Shown: positions 44,800-54,342, numbered from the stretch's first letter. The stretch is 64,000 bases of DNA from PCPOR2b sp965220385 (GCA_965220385.1 OZ244825.1:4836001-4900000); one strand, 5' to 3'. Translations and numbers: made by a program. Notes: generated from the letters alone by a model not told the origin.

Positions 44800-45867
44800 A
44801 TGGATGCAAGCATTCAACCCATTTTGGAGAAGGTATTAGCCGGTGAACGCCTGGATTTCGATGATGGGCTGACCCTTTTCAAAAGTCATGACCTCTTATC
44901 AATCGGCGCAGCTGCCGATACAATTCGACAGCGGAAGCACCCCGAGGGACACATCACCTATATCGTTGATCGCAATATCAACTACACGAACTGGTGCTAT
45001 GTCGATTGTGACTTTTGCGCCTTCTATCGCCACAAAACCGATCCCGATGCATATGTGATGTCCAAGGAGGAGTTGGGAAACAAAATCCAAGAGACAATAG
45101 ATCTCGGCGGCGTACTTATCCTCATGCAGGGTGGGTTACACCCCAAACTGAAACTGGACTGGTACGAAGACCTCCTCCAATGGATCAAGGCAAACTATAA
45201 AATCCATATTCACGGCTTCTCACCACCAGAGCTTGATTGGTTCGCCAAAATTAACAGACTTTCCCTCAAAGAGACCTTAATCCGTCTGCGCGATGCCGGT
45301 TTAGATTCTATCCCCGGCGGCGGAGCGGAGATCTTGACCGACCACGCCCGCGACGAAATCAGTCCCAAAAAATGTACATCAGACGAATGGCTAGAAGTAA
45401 TGCGGCAGGGTCATTATGTGGGGCTCCGTTCAAGCGCAACCATGATGTACGGACACGTCGAAAGCTACGGAGAGCGTGTAGAACATCTCCTCCGCCTGCG
45501 AGAACTACAAGACGAAACCGGCGGCTTCACAGCCTTCATCTGCTGGTCACTGCAACCCAAGCACACACGCCTCGAACATATTGCGCCCGCGGGCAGCTTT
45601 GAATACCTCAAGACACTCGCGATCTCCCGACTCATGCTTGACAACTTCGACAACTTCCAATCGTCATGGGTCACCCAAGGACCAAAGATCGGTCAAATGT
45701 CGCTCAAGTTTGGGGCAAACGATATGGGCGGCACAATGATCGAGGAGAACGTGGTTAGCAAGGCGGGGACGGTCTACTGTATGCCCATCGAAGAAATCGA
45801 GCGTACCATCTCTGAGTTAGGGTTCGTTCCTAAGCAACGGAACTTCCTCTACGAGACTATTAACTAA
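44800..45867 (+). CDS. mqnC: Cyclic dehypoxanthine futalosine synthase, radical SAM
   Basis: A 355-residue radical SAM enzyme. The iron-sulfur motif is Cys66-x3-Cys70-x2-Cys73 (WCYVDCDFCAFYR), followed by LILMQGGLHPKLKLDWYEDL and IPGGGAEIL, which are characteristic of MqnC and its relatives CofH/MqnE. MqnC performs a step of the futalosine route to menaquinone. The Ldh2-type gene overlaps its stop codon by one base. No other mqn gene is in this window, so the pathway genes must be dispersed. Confidence 0.85.
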   Translation: MDASIQPILEKVLAGERLDFDDGLTLFKSHDLLSIGAAADTIRQRKHPEGHITYIVDRNINYTNWCYVDCDFCAFYRHKTDPDAYVMSKEELGNKIQETIDLGGVLILMQGGLHPKLKLDWYEDLLQWIKANYKIHIHGFSPPELDWFAKINRLSLKETLIRLRDAGLDSIPGGGAEILTDHARDEISPKKCTSDEWLEVMRQGHYVGLRSSATMMYGHVESYGERVEHLLRLRELQDETGGFTAFICWSLQPKHTRLEHIAPAGSFEYLKTLAISRLMLDNFDNFQSSWVTQGPKIGQMSLKFGANDMGGTMIEENVVSKAGTVYCMPIEEIERTISELGFVPKQRNFLYETIN

Positions 45868-46910
45868 TGCCTCTAATTCCCGCCGCCCAACTCAGAACCA
45901 TCAGCATCAATATCTTCACCGCCATAGGTCTCCAACCGGACAAAGCCCAAACGATTGCCAATCTACTTATTGAGTCCAATCTCGCCGGACACGACTCACA
46001 CGGTGTTCTGCGCCTACCGCAGTATGTCGCCAGCATTCAGAATAAGGCAATTGATCCAGACGTGGAGATTGAGATTGTCAGCGAAACCCCGTCCAGTGCG
46101 GTCATTGATGGGCATAGAGGGTTGGGACAATTCATCGCCACCCAGGCGATGGAAGTCGCCATTGCAAAAGCGAAAGCACACACCATCAGCACCGTCAATG
46201 TCTACAACTGCAACCACATCGGGCGTCTCGCCGATTATGTGAAGATGGCTGCCGATGCAAAGATGGTCGGCTTGCTGTTTCTTAACGGTCATGGCGGGGA
46301 CCACGGCGTTGCACCGTGGGGTGGAACCGATCGGCGACTCAGCACCAATCCCTTTGCCTGTGCACTCCCTACAGGCAAGAACAGCCCGATGGTCATTGAT
46401 CTCACCACCAGCATCGTTGCCGGTGGAAAGATTCGGGCATATCGCAGTCGCGGTGAACCTTTACCGGAAGGCTGGATCCTCGACGCCGATGGTAATCCAA
46501 GCACCGATCCCAACGCATACCTCGAACATCCGCAAGGTCCGCTACTCCCATTCGGCGACATCGTGGGTCACAAAGGATACGGGTTAAGTATGTTGACGGA
46601 TATTCTCGCCGGCGCGATGTGCGAAGCCGGTTGCAGCCGATCATCATCGCCCGGTACTGGAAACGCCTTCCTTATCATCGTTATCGACATTGAGAAATTC
46701 ACAGAGATTGGGGATTTTGAAGCACACGTTGCACAACTGATAGATTTCGTCAAAGCCTCTCCAACCGCCCCCGGTTTCGATGAAATTTCGATCCCGGGTG
46801 AACGCTCCGCTCGCACCCGACAGCAACGGTTAACAGACGGCATCCCGCTCGATGATACAACATGGGAACGTCTCGTCGAAACCGCCCAAAGCGTTGGGGT
46901 TTCTGTGTAG
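45867..46910 (+). CDS. Ldh2-type malate/lactate/ureidoglycolate dehydrogenase
   Basis: A 347-residue NAD(P)-dependent 2-hydroxyacid dehydrogenase of the Ldh2/YlbC family. Family signatures are AGHDSHGVLRLPQYV near residue 37 and YNCNHIGRLADY near 113 (catalytic His), with STNPFACALPTG in the nucleotide-binding part and DIVGHKGYGLSM. Its ATG overlaps the stop of mqnC (TAATG), a sign of coupled translation, though a functional link with menaquinone synthesis is not evident. The substrate may be a sugar acid or a 2-hydroxyacid. Confidence 0.85.
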   Translation: MPLIPAAQLRTISINIFTAIGLQPDKAQTIANLLIESNLAGHDSHGVLRLPQYVASIQNKAIDPDVEIEIVSETPSSAVIDGHRGLGQFIATQAMEVAIAKAKAHTISTVNVYNCNHIGRLADYVKMAADAKMVGLLFLNGHGGDHGVAPWGGTDRRLSTNPFACALPTGKNSPMVIDLTTSIVAGGKIRAYRSRGEPLPEGWILDADGNPSTDPNAYLEHPQGPLLPFGDIVGHKGYGLSMLTDILAGAMCEAGCSRSSSPGTGNAFLIIVIDIEKFTEIGDFEAHVAQLIDFVKASPTAPGFDEISIPGERSARTRQQRLTDGIPLDDTTWERLVETAQSVGVSV

Positions 46911-46915
46911 CTCGA

Positions 46916-47635
46916 TTAGGCAAACCGACGCATATCCTCATTGGCGTAAGCCGCAACCGCTGCATTCGCTTCCCGCCTCGCTTTCAGCTTTTCGACAACT
47001 TCCTCCAACCGTTCCGATGGAATTGTACATGTCATCTCATCCGGCGGCATCCCTGTCCGCACCCTGCTCAACATGCACCCCGTACTAATCGCGAGTTTCC
47101 CCTGCTCTTTTGAGATCGGGATGATGTGGCACTGCGGTTTGCCGACGAAAACCGTATCACTAAACCCGTCGTGGATAACCATCGCCTGAAAACCGTTTAC
47201 TTTCAAAAGTATCACATCAGGGTCAACGGACGTATCCGCTAACGGTCCGTAAGTGATGTGGTTCGGACGGTCATTTACAAATGGTAGCTGCATCGCTTCT
47301 TCGGGAGACACCCATCCCACCTCCACAATGGCACCGACATCTCCGTTATTCATGACCTCTTCCAACGTCTTCAATCCGTGTGTGACACTCCCAACGCTAC
47401 AGTTGTAGTGGTCTTCGGGCACCGTCGTAAATGTCTGATCCGTTGCATCCTTCCAAAAGACGCATCCCGCCGGAACCTTGCCGCTGCGACCATCGGGCGT
47501 TGGTGCTGGCACTTCACCCCCATGTGCTGACACACTTTGAGGAGCTTCGTCAGAAAATGTGATGGCAATAGGGGTGTGCTTCAAGCCCAGTTCTCTATCT
47601 AATTGCTCCGCTAATAATTTCCAATCTTTGGTCAT
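46916..47635 (-). CDS. DUF169 family protein
   Basis: A 239-residue protein of the DUF169 family. Typical segments are ELGLKHTPIAITFSDEAP near the start, a conserved Cys-rich segment VPAGCVFWKDA and EDHYNCSVGSVTHG, and ISTGCMLSRVRTGMPPDEMTC with VEKLKARREAN at the end. DUF169 proteins are thought to bind metal or an organic cofactor through these cysteines (general view, not proven). I start at ATG 47635, downstream of AAAGGA; an upstream in-frame start would add 18 residues without a ribosome binding site. Convergent with the Ldh2 gene. Confidence 0.75.
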   Translation of the reverse strand: MTKDWKLLAEQLDRELGLKHTPIAITFSDEAPQSVSAHGGEVPAPTPDGRSGKVPAGCVFWKDATDQTFTTVPEDHYNCSVGSVTHGLKTLEEVMNNGDVGAIVEVGWVSPEEAMQLPFVNDRPNHITYGPLADTSVDPDVILLKVNGFQAMVIHDGFSDTVFVGKPQCHIIPISKEQGKLAISTGCMLSRVRTGMPPDEMTCTIPSERLEEVVEKLKARREANAAVAAYANEDMRRFA

Positions 47636-47726
47636 TGTAAAGCCTGTCCTTTCGTTTGATATACTGTTTGAGGCAACCATACCCGCCATGTCAATTATAA
47701 ATAACGCAAGTTGCTAATTGTCACAC

Positions 47727-47888
47727 CCGCTCGGCTTGGATAGACATATCCAAGTCTCGGACTCTCGGAACGGAGCTATCTTTGTGCGTATGCAGTGGAT
47801 TTGTCAATCCACTGCGAGCAGTAAGTGATTCAATGTAGCTTGCATTCGTTCGGTTTGCAACGTTTTCTATAACTCGCAACTTAGGTTA
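47727..47888. repeat. Two-hairpin dispersed repeat, family B, copy 3
   Basis: Hairpin one (47735-47754) and hairpin two (47792-47815) are identical in sequence to those at 8342-8361 and 8377-8400. The spacer between them is longer here. The downstream tail to about 47888 (TTTGCAACGTTTTCTATAA) resembles that of copy 1. This fills most of the 320-base gap 47636-47955. Confidence 0.75.
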
Positions 47889-47955
47889 TAAATAAGAAAA
47901 CTACATTTGAAAAAGGAAGCTGCTGTGCAAGAACCTCCATCTGTTCTTCTGTGCA

Positions 47956-48345
47956 TTACCCGGAGCCTTTGCCACCAATAACGATAAGAAACCCGCTATC
48001 TTCGCTGGCATAGACAGCGTGCAGCACGTCCGCCGTGAAGGTAACCGCCTCACCTTGTCCCAACGTAATCTTCTCAGCACTCGTTGTAAATATGATGTTT
48101 CCGCTAAGCGCGATAACGGTGGCGGCGGTAGGTGCCTGATGATCTTCAAGCGTAGTTCCCGCTTTGAGGGCAACCAACACGATGGTCAATTCATCTCCAT
48201 GTGCCAGCGTTAATGAGGCACGTCCTGACGTAGCAGATGTCGCTTCTTCCATCAGTTTTTCCGCCATTGACATAAGTGGAAATCCCTTAGTCATCGATAC
48301 GTTCAGATCAACAGGTCTGTAGGGTCGTTCATATGATGCGTTCAT
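47956..48345 (-). CDS. Cupin-fold protein
   Basis: A 129-residue protein with a single cupin barrel, seen in GTTLEDHQAPTAATVIALSGNIIFTT and GEAVTFTADVLHAVYASEDSGFLIVIGG. The first motif has only one His (EDHQAP) and the second one His (VLHAV), so the metal site is reduced compared with the cupin at 8518. Proteins of this kind resemble AraC-type sensing domains or quercetinase-like cupins without strong catalysis. GGAGGC precedes ATG 48345. It follows the long DUF3857 gene in the opposite order on the same strand. Confidence 0.75.
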   Translation of the reverse strand: MNASYERPYRPVDLNVSMTKGFPLMSMAEKLMEEATSATSGRASLTLAHGDELTIVLVALKAGTTLEDHQAPTAATVIALSGNIIFTTSAEKITLGQGEAVTFTADVLHAVYASEDSGFLIVIGGKGSG

Positions 48346-48407
48346 AGTAAAGCCTCCGTGGATAACATGCTACGTTAAAAATAGATTCTTTCCCGCCTAT
48401 TCGTTGT

Positions 48408-51122
48408 TCACGTTTTAGGTTTAGCGCGTTTCTCCAAGATGAGTTGCGTCCGATCCTCTCGTACCAACATATCAAAGAAATGTTTCGCTGCGAGATAATC
48501 TTCGGGTAGTATAATTGCCTCCTTGATAGTAAAGCTAATCTCGTACTGAATCTGATCTCCCTCCAGTTTGTACCATCGTTCCACACCGGCAAACCGATTT
48601 TCTAAGCGAAGATCTTTCGGGAAGGTCGCCTTCCATCCCTCCGGCAAGGTAATCCACACTGTTTTCTTCATCTGCATCGGGTAACTCAGATCAAGTGGGT
48701 GTTGACGTTCAACCGCCGCAAAAATCTCCGCATAATCCGAAAACTCATCGCTCGGCATCGGAAACACCAAACCGTTGCCAACTAATTCAACATAATTCTC
48801 AGCACTGAAAGCAACGTTGAGTCGCACCGGAACATTGAGATCCGTCAGATCAGATATCTGTACCGAATCAACCCGGACGCCGGGAAATTGCTTACTAAGC
48901 CCAACGGCAAGGGTATCTTTCCATGCGCGCGGCGATACCGGCTTGTATTCTAACCGCGCCTCAATATTGTATTGCCCAAGTGTGTCAATCTGCATACTCC
49001 CTTGAACCGTCCCGTCTTCTGTCAGCGCGATCTTCGTGTCAACGATCAACCGATTAGATTCAGGTGTGGAGACGGGAATATCAACAAATTCACCCCGATC
49101 GTTCCGGATGACAAACCCTTTTCGCCCTCGATTCCGTGCGGGAAGATCGCCGTAGCTACAGGTATCGGCGGTCGGATCGAGCCAAATATAGTCGCCATCA
49201 GCGCGAGGGATCGCAGCAATCAGGTGGCTAAACTGTCCGAGCGAGGGAAGTTCCAAATCAACGCGCTGATACGGCGCGGGACTCAGCATGGCTGGAAACG
49301 CCTCAATACCAACCACATCAAGCATCGTAATCATCAATGTAGTTTTGTCCTTGCAATCGCCGTATCGGACACCGAGCACCTCATCCGCCGGCGTGGGTTG
49401 AAATGCACCCTGCCCCAGCTCGATTCCCACATAACGAATCTGCGATGCCACAAAGTGATATATCGCCCGAATCTTGTCATCCGTTGTGAGAAGATCCGCG
49501 GTAATGTCCTCGACCGTTTCCTCAATCGCTTGGTCAACCGTGTATCGGTCTTTTGCAATGTCTTTGTACCAACTATAAACGGCATCCCAAGATTCCACAG
49601 ACGAGTAACTCAAGCGCGGAACGATATCGTTGGTCGTAGGCATATTGTACTCCCTCTTAAGCGCGGGTGTTTCGCCATGGATCCAGAGATACGTGCTGGT
49701 CTCCTCTTCTTGTAATATCTGGGGATCAAGCCGGCAATGGATCGCTTTCCACCTGAAGTTCGTCCCTTTGGGGACACGCAACGCATACGCAGATTGCAGG
49801 ATCGGATCTGTGGATTGAAAGCTAAAACCGCCCCAAAACCATGAGGTGCTCCCGACCGACTCCGCTCCCGCATCCTCAAGCGTGACCTGATACTCAATAC
49901 ACACCCCCGGCTCGAGGGCAGGCATTGAGATGACCCGCCACATCGAATCGGAATAAAGGTTGTAGGAGAGCAATCCCGGTGGGGTGACATCATTGAACGC
50001 CTCCTCCGGTGGTTCAACAACGGCACCATCGGGGGTGATAGTTCGTGCAACGTTGACCGTGATATGTTGTGCGGTAGGCGTATGCGGAATCGCAATGTCG
50101 TCGTAGTTTTGCGCCCCCCGCTCTGTTAAAATCTTGACCACCTGATGGGTAGTGTAACGGGATTTCCCCGCTGGAGTGACTTCGTGACTAAACTGGTTGA
50201 GTAGGATAATCGCGTCAGCGTCGGGATAATCAGCTCTATCAGGCGCAGCGGCGATGATTCCCTCAATGTCAATGTCAATTAGATCTACAGGCGTGAGGTC
50301 AACGACCATCGGTCCAGATCGATCTAACTGTGCGAGTGCCTGGAGGCGTGTTGGGGCGAGGAGATTCTGGGGGTCAATCTCCAGAATTTTATGGTACTGA
50401 AGCTGTGCTTCGTAGTAACGTCCATGATCCTCGTAGAGAGAAGCAAGGCTTTGATGTGCCCATACGTCCGTCGGGAAAAGCCGGATAGACTCTCTAAACT
50501 CGGCGATAGCTTCCCCGATGTCGCCTTTTTCCCAGTAAATCAAGCCGAGATAGTTATGCAGATTCCTGCTATCAGGTCGCGCAGCCTTTGGATCAATCTC
50601 TATCGCCTTTCGCAAAGTCCGTTCAGCGTCGTCGAGTCGACCAAGCTGCTTGTAAGCTAAACCGAGATGGTTAAGGGCATATAGGTTCTGTGGATCGACC
50701 TCCAAAGTATCCTCGTAAACCTGTGACGCAGCATCATAGTTGTTCAGTTGCTCATAGACGTAGCCCAAAGAGTTACGCGCATCCATATTTTTCGGGTCAA
50801 GCGTTACTGTCGCGACAAAGGCATCTCTCGCTTTTTCATATTCCTCCTGCTGGAAGAGGATCTTCGCAATCTGGAATTGGATCTGGCTTGCATTCGGCTT
50901 AATTGTCATCGCAGCCCGATAGGCTTCAAGCGCACCCTTCAAGTCCCCATCTTGAAGCGCCAGATTTCCAGCCTCGACCTGTTCACGCCACGCCCTATTT
51001 CGTTCGATCAGTGGATCGACGATTACCTTTTCGGTGGACTCACTTCGATGGAAGAACGAACAGCCACCCAGCAGCAGGATCGCGATCAACGAAGCACTTA
51101 CCTTGAAATGTCGAATTATCAC
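48408..51122 (-). CDS. TPR lipoprotein with DUF3857 and transglutaminase domains
   Basis: A 904-residue protein. The leader ends in the lipobox LLLGGC, so it is probably a lipoprotein. Residues 30-260 are about six TPR repeats (AYRAAMTIKPNASQIQFQIAK and following). DUF3857 follows (SRYTTHQVVKILTERGAQNYDD), then a transglutaminase-like domain with Cys in VRYGDCKDKTTLM, His in FSHLIAAI and Asp in YIWLDPTAD, and a DUF2569/DUF3858-like beta end. GTG 51122 is the start, since TAAGGAGA lies just upstream. The in-frame TTG 90 bases upstream would bury the lipobox. Function is unknown; protein processing or cross-linking at the envelope is possible. Confidence 0.8.
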   Translation of the reverse strand: MIIRHFKVSASLIAILLLGGCSFFHRSESTEKVIVDPLIERNRAWREQVEAGNLALQDGDLKGALEAYRAAMTIKPNASQIQFQIAKILFQQEEYEKARDAFVATVTLDPKNMDARNSLGYVYEQLNNYDAASQVYEDTLEVDPQNLYALNHLGLAYKQLGRLDDAERTLRKAIEIDPKAARPDSRNLHNYLGLIYWEKGDIGEAIAEFRESIRLFPTDVWAHQSLASLYEDHGRYYEAQLQYHKILEIDPQNLLAPTRLQALAQLDRSGPMVVDLTPVDLIDIDIEGIIAAAPDRADYPDADAIILLNQFSHEVTPAGKSRYTTHQVVKILTERGAQNYDDIAIPHTPTAQHITVNVARTITPDGAVVEPPEEAFNDVTPPGLLSYNLYSDSMWRVISMPALEPGVCIEYQVTLEDAGAESVGSTSWFWGGFSFQSTDPILQSAYALRVPKGTNFRWKAIHCRLDPQILQEEETSTYLWIHGETPALKREYNMPTTNDIVPRLSYSSVESWDAVYSWYKDIAKDRYTVDQAIEETVEDITADLLTTDDKIRAIYHFVASQIRYVGIELGQGAFQPTPADEVLGVRYGDCKDKTTLMITMLDVVGIEAFPAMLSPAPYQRVDLELPSLGQFSHLIAAIPRADGDYIWLDPTADTCSYGDLPARNRGRKGFVIRNDRGEFVDIPVSTPESNRLIVDTKIALTEDGTVQGSMQIDTLGQYNIEARLEYKPVSPRAWKDTLAVGLSKQFPGVRVDSVQISDLTDLNVPVRLNVAFSAENYVELVGNGLVFPMPSDEFSDYAEIFAAVERQHPLDLSYPMQMKKTVWITLPEGWKATFPKDLRLENRFAGVERWYKLEGDQIQYEISFTIKEAIILPEDYLAAKHFFDMLVREDRTQLILEKRAKPKT

Positions 51123-51509
51123 GATTATTCTCCTTACGTTAGTTTCGCCGGGTTCGAGCCAGCGAGAAGTCCATTGCACTGTTACCCTCCCGCCTGATTC
51201 AGAAATTAGCACCTTGCCCTATATGAGTTCACCCATAAGTCTATCAAAAAGTTGCCTCAACATCAACGATATTCATGTAAGTGCACTAGGGTCATTTAGT
51301 TTTCCTGTAGGAGGGATCTCCGAATCCCGACATCTCACTGTAGGCGTGATCTCCCGGTTGCGCCTTTTCAAACAAAATGGTTAAAAAACCGAAAACTGAA
51401 TAGCCCTAATGTAAGTGCACCGTTGTTTCTTGAGACGGTCGCGGCGCTTTGGTATAATGATAGATAGCACTTGGAAATGACAGATCGAGCGAAAAGGACA
51501 GAAGGACAA
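51123..51509. other. Divergent intergenic region with repeat motif
   Basis: This 387-base gap separates the divergent TPR lipoprotein and aldose epimerase genes. It contains TGTAGGAGGGATCTCCGAAT near 51306, a variant of the hairpin motif in the 89-base tandem repeat at 13667-13844. No coding region is evident. Confidence 0.55.
51430..51458 (+). promoter_or_regulatory. Candidate sigma-70 promoter for aldose 1-epimerase
   Basis: TTGAGA (51430-51435) and a perfect TATAAT (51453-51458) with a 17-base spacer, about 50 bases before ATG 51510. Confidence 0.65.
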
Positions 51510-52523
51510 ATGAACGAAGCGCGTTATGTTGTTGATCGGACTGAGGTCGGTGGCATTGAGACTTATATCTTGCGCGATAATACCACCAAAGCGGAGGCGC
51601 GGATCGCGACGAGCCTTGGAAATAACTGTTATAGCTTGGGAATCCCCGTCAATGGTGAATGGATAGACCTAATAGACCCACCACCCAATTTGGAAACGCT
51701 AAAAAATGAACCAACAAGGTACGGCAACCCAATTCTATTCCCATTTCCGAACAGAATCCGCGAGGGGAAATTCACATTTGAGGGAAAGGAATACACATTC
51801 GACAAAGCACCGGGGACCCCCAACTCCATCCACGGACTCTTATTGAACCAACCCTATCAAGTTGAAAGTATTGATACAGCGGACGGTGCTTCAATCGTCT
51901 GCCGCCTAAATTCGCGGGAATTTCCAGAGATTATGCGTCAGTATCCGCTGCCGTTTGAGATTCGGATCACCCATACACTCAAAGCAACCACCCTGACACT
52001 GGCTATCAATATCAGGAACACCGGCGATAGCAACATGCCCATGGGATTTGGCATCCACCCCTATTTTCGCGTACCGTTATCATCAAAATCTACGGCTAAA
52101 CGATGCCTAATTACCGTACCCGCTTCAAAGCGGTGGGAATTGGAGGAACTTCTGCCGACAGGTGAGATCTCCAATTTGGACCAAGATGCGGACTTCCGAT
52201 CCGGTAAGCCGCTTGCGGGGAAACAGTTCGACGATGTCCTGACCGGTGTCATATTGTCAGATAACGTGAGCCGATGCGTCATTGATGACCAAGACACAGG
52301 TGTCCGTATGATCTTAGAATCGGATGCACAGTTTCGAGAGCTGGTCGTCTATACCCCGCCGGGGCGTCCATCAATCTGCTTTGAACCGTACACCTGCCCG
52401 ACGGACGCAATTAACCTCCAAGCGAGGGATATTGATGCCGGTGTCATCGTCCTTGAGCCGGGGGCAGCGTTTTCCGGTATAATCCGAGTCATTGCAGAAG
52501 GAACGGGGCTTGGGGTTCGCTAA
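51510..52523 (+). CDS. Aldose 1-epimerase family protein
   Basis: A 337-residue galactose mutarotase-like protein. Key residues are His109 in TPNSIHGLL, His183 in FGIHPYFRVPL and a C-terminal Glu in VLEPGAAFSGIIRV, matching the GalM catalytic set. It interconverts the alpha and beta anomers of sugars. I start at ATG 51510 with AAGGACA just upstream; a TTG at 51471 is in frame but would add an unrelated lysine- and arginine-rich stretch. A repeat hairpin and a second hairpin follow. Confidence 0.85.
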   Translation: MNEARYVVDRTEVGGIETYILRDNTTKAEARIATSLGNNCYSLGIPVNGEWIDLIDPPPNLETLKNEPTRYGNPILFPFPNRIREGKFTFEGKEYTFDKAPGTPNSIHGLLLNQPYQVESIDTADGASIVCRLNSREFPEIMRQYPLPFEIRITHTLKATTLTLAINIRNTGDSNMPMGFGIHPYFRVPLSSKSTAKRCLITVPASKRWELEELLPTGEISNLDQDADFRSGKPLAGKQFDDVLTGVILSDNVSRCVIDDQDTGVRMILESDAQFRELVVYTPPGRPSICFEPYTCPTDAINLQARDIDAGVIVLEPGAAFSGIIRVIAEGTGLGVR

Positions 52524-52627
52524 GTATACAGTTCGCTCATGTCCACTGATTAAACCCAAAAGGGCAACATTTTTTGTTTAAGACTATAACTACACAGCTC
52601 CTCGTTAATACAACACGATTGGCATCT

Positions 52628-52660
52628 GAAACCGAGTTTTTTCTTGAAAACTCGGTTTTT
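52628..52660. repeat. Family A palindromic repeat, core only, variant
   Basis: The core GAAACCGAGTTTT pairs with AAAACTCGGTTTT, with loop TTCTTG instead of TTCTTC; 12 base pairs are intact. A T run follows, so it could act as a terminator for the epimerase gene. Confidence 0.65.
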
Positions 52661-52699
52661 TCGTATAATGTCGCAATACGATCCAAGTTATTTTTGCAA

Positions 52700-52722
52700 G
52701 AGTTAAACTATTGGTTTAACTC
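52700..52722. terminator. Hairpin with 9-bp stem in AT-rich gap
   Basis: GAGTTAAAC (52700-52708) pairs perfectly with GTTTAACTC (52714-52722) around TATTG. No T run follows, so a terminator function is uncertain. The rest of 52524-52812 holds no gene that I can support. Confidence 0.35.
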
Positions 52723-52812
52723 TAACGAATTTAGATTTGCACACTACTTGCCTGTACCTGTATCCTTTAGACATAGAATCCATTTTCAACAAATAGCAAC
52801 GGGGATTATTCT

Positions 52813-53391
52813 ATGCTCTTTGGGGCAACAAAAAGCCAAAAGGTGGATATCCGGGTGATGGCAGCTACCAATGCAGACCTTAGGGCTAAGGTTGAGACGG
52901 GATCATTTCGGTTAGATCTCTACTTCCGTTTGGCTGGCATGCCGATTGAAATTTCACCGTTACGCGAGCGAAAAAATGATATTTTGCCCCTTGCCGAGTA
53001 CGTGCTGGGTGAACTTGCGGTTCAGATGGACGTACCGATCCCGGAGTTGACACCTGAAGCGGTGAAGGCTTTGGAGGGGTATGCTTTTCCGGGCAATGTG
53101 CGTGAACTAAGGAACATCATTGAAGGTGCGTTGATTGTAAGCGAAGGCGCAGCAATTCAACCGGAACATCTCCGTTTTCTGTTTCCCCACGCTGAGGTGT
53201 TCTCCCTCCCGGGAACGGGAAACAGCGCAGGGAGTCCGTTCTCCCCTCCAGTTGAAGGGATGTTTGCCGAACAGGAGCGGATTCGACGCACCTTAGCGGC
53301 TAATGGGGGTAACATTAGTAAGACCGCCCAGAAGCTGGGATTGAGTCGGTACGCTTTACACCGCCGATTGAAAAAATATGGATTTCGATGA
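52813..53391 (+). pseudogene. C-terminal fragment of sigma-54 enhancer-binding protein, copy 1
   Basis: The 192-residue product covers only the last part of an NtrC-family regulator: the AAA+ Walker-B-to-sensor region (VDIRVMAATNADLRAKVETG, FRLDLYFRLAGMPIEISPLRERKNDI, the arginine finger region and PGNVRELRNII), and a Fis-type helix-turn-helix (TAQKLGLSRYALHRRLKKYG). Walker A and the sigma-54 contacting GAFTGA loop are missing, so it could not activate transcription by itself. Upstream sequence is AT-rich and unrelated. It may still bind DNA through its Fis domain. Its end is 78% or so alike to the fragment at 57329. Confidence 0.75.
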
Positions 53392-53440
53392 AAACCAACA
53401 GCTAATTTCCATTGTCCCGCTGAATAGCAATAGCAGAATC

Positions 53441-53489
53441 GTGCGTTTTTCCGAACACTATCGCACATGTTGTTCGTTTTATCGCACAT
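53441..53489 (+). promoter_or_regulatory. Candidate enhancer sites upstream of sigma-54 promoter 1
   Basis: An imperfect inverted repeat GTGCG-N8-CGAACAC at 53441-53457 is followed by two direct copies of ATCGCACAT (53460-53468 and 53481-53489), exactly 21 bases apart, that is two helical turns. They lie about 80-125 bases upstream of the -24/-12 promoter and correspond to the cleaner GTGCG/CGCAC palindromes of cassette 2. Confidence 0.55.
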
Positions 53490-53564
53490 ATCAGCTAGTG
53501 GGGACAATCATGAATCTCCTCTCAAACCCGCGCCACGACTGAAGAGTTGGTATAATTTAGGTTG

Positions 53565-53581
53565 TTGGCACGGGGCTTGCT
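53565..53581 (+). promoter_or_regulatory. Sigma-54 (-24/-12) promoter 1
   Basis: TTGGCACGGGGCTTGCT matches the sigma-54 consensus TGGCAC-N5-TTGCW. The invariant GG (53567-53568) and GC (53579-53580) are separated by ten bases as required. It lies about 85 bases upstream of ATG 53668. Confidence 0.85.
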
Positions 53582-53667
53582 CTAAATAGGGTGAAGCCAA
53601 GTTAGCAACGCTGTGAAGGCTTGGTGAAAAAGAGAACCATATATTTATCGGAAAGGAGGTAATACAG

Positions 53668-54342
53668 ATGAAAATGGTTGTTGGTGCTGGGGTGATTGCT
53701 GTTCTGATAGTATGCGGTGCATACTTTGGCAGTCACTGGTATTATGGAGATGACCCGATTCCTGTAATTGTTGACAGTCAACTCCCTAAAGTCTCCGTTG
53801 GAACTTCGGCGGTGGATAATTCCGAGGTCAATGAACTAACGACTTCCGGTATGTTCGCTGACGAATCAGATAACGACATCGTTGAGTCTGCTAGCGAGAT
53901 GGGGCACTCTGATGAGGATCCCACTCTCCCTACTGACCCACAAGCGATTGATGAGCCGTCCAAGCAAACGTGGGACTGGGAGGAAGAACTCCACGAAGCG
54001 CGTCACCAGGAATCCGTCACAGATCTTTCGGATAAAGAACTCCGCGCAAAGTTTTTAGCAAGCGTGGAAGGTGGGGAGTTTGCCCGTAAGATGCGCGAAT
54101 ATTTTGAACGGCAACACGGCAAGGGTCCCGAAGTTGATGTGCTGGTTCGCTACTATGATAAACTTCTCAAGGGTCAGGCGAAGTTGTCAGATTCGATAGA
54201 ATACCAGAAGGCTCGATTGGCACTTGGCTTGGCTGGGTCTCAGGAAGCAGAGTCAATGGACAGGTCAATTGAACACCTTGAGGAGTATGGTGATGAAACG
54301 ATCGGAAGCAAATTAACCGTAACCACATTGGACCGCTTGTGA
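53668..54342 (+). CDS. Single-pass membrane protein of sigma-54 cassette 1
   Basis: A 224-residue protein that I do not recognise as a known family. The N-terminal membrane anchor is VIAVLIVCGAYFGSHWYYGDD (residues 8-28), almost the same as in the 57830 product. Then a low-complexity acidic linker (residues 35-100), then a helical C-terminal part with SDKELRAKFLASVEGGEFARKMREYFERQ and a second helix bundle. The C-terminus is unlike the cassette 2 protein. AAAGGAGG precedes ATG 53668. The context suggests an envelope protein turned on by sigma-54. Confidence 0.8.
   Translation: MKMVVGAGVIAVLIVCGAYFGSHWYYGDDPIPVIVDSQLPKVSVGTSAVDNSEVNELTTSGMFADESDNDIVESASEMGHSDEDPTLPTDPQAIDEPSKQTWDWEEELHEARHQESVTDLSDKELRAKFLASVEGGEFARKMREYFERQHGKGPEVDVLVRYYDKLLKGQAKLSDSIEYQKARLALGLAGSQEAESMDRSIEHLEEYGDETIGSKLTVTTLDRL

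Noticed and set aside
48972..49715. 247-residue plus-strand frame
   Set aside because: It overlaps the DUF3857/transglutaminase gene completely, has no ribosome binding site and no recognisable motif.
53551..53556. TATAAT before sigma-54 promoter 1 as an additional sigma-70 promoter
   Set aside because: No matching -35 element is found 16-18 bases upstream, and the corresponding position in cassette 2 reads CATAGT, so the hexamer is probably incidental.
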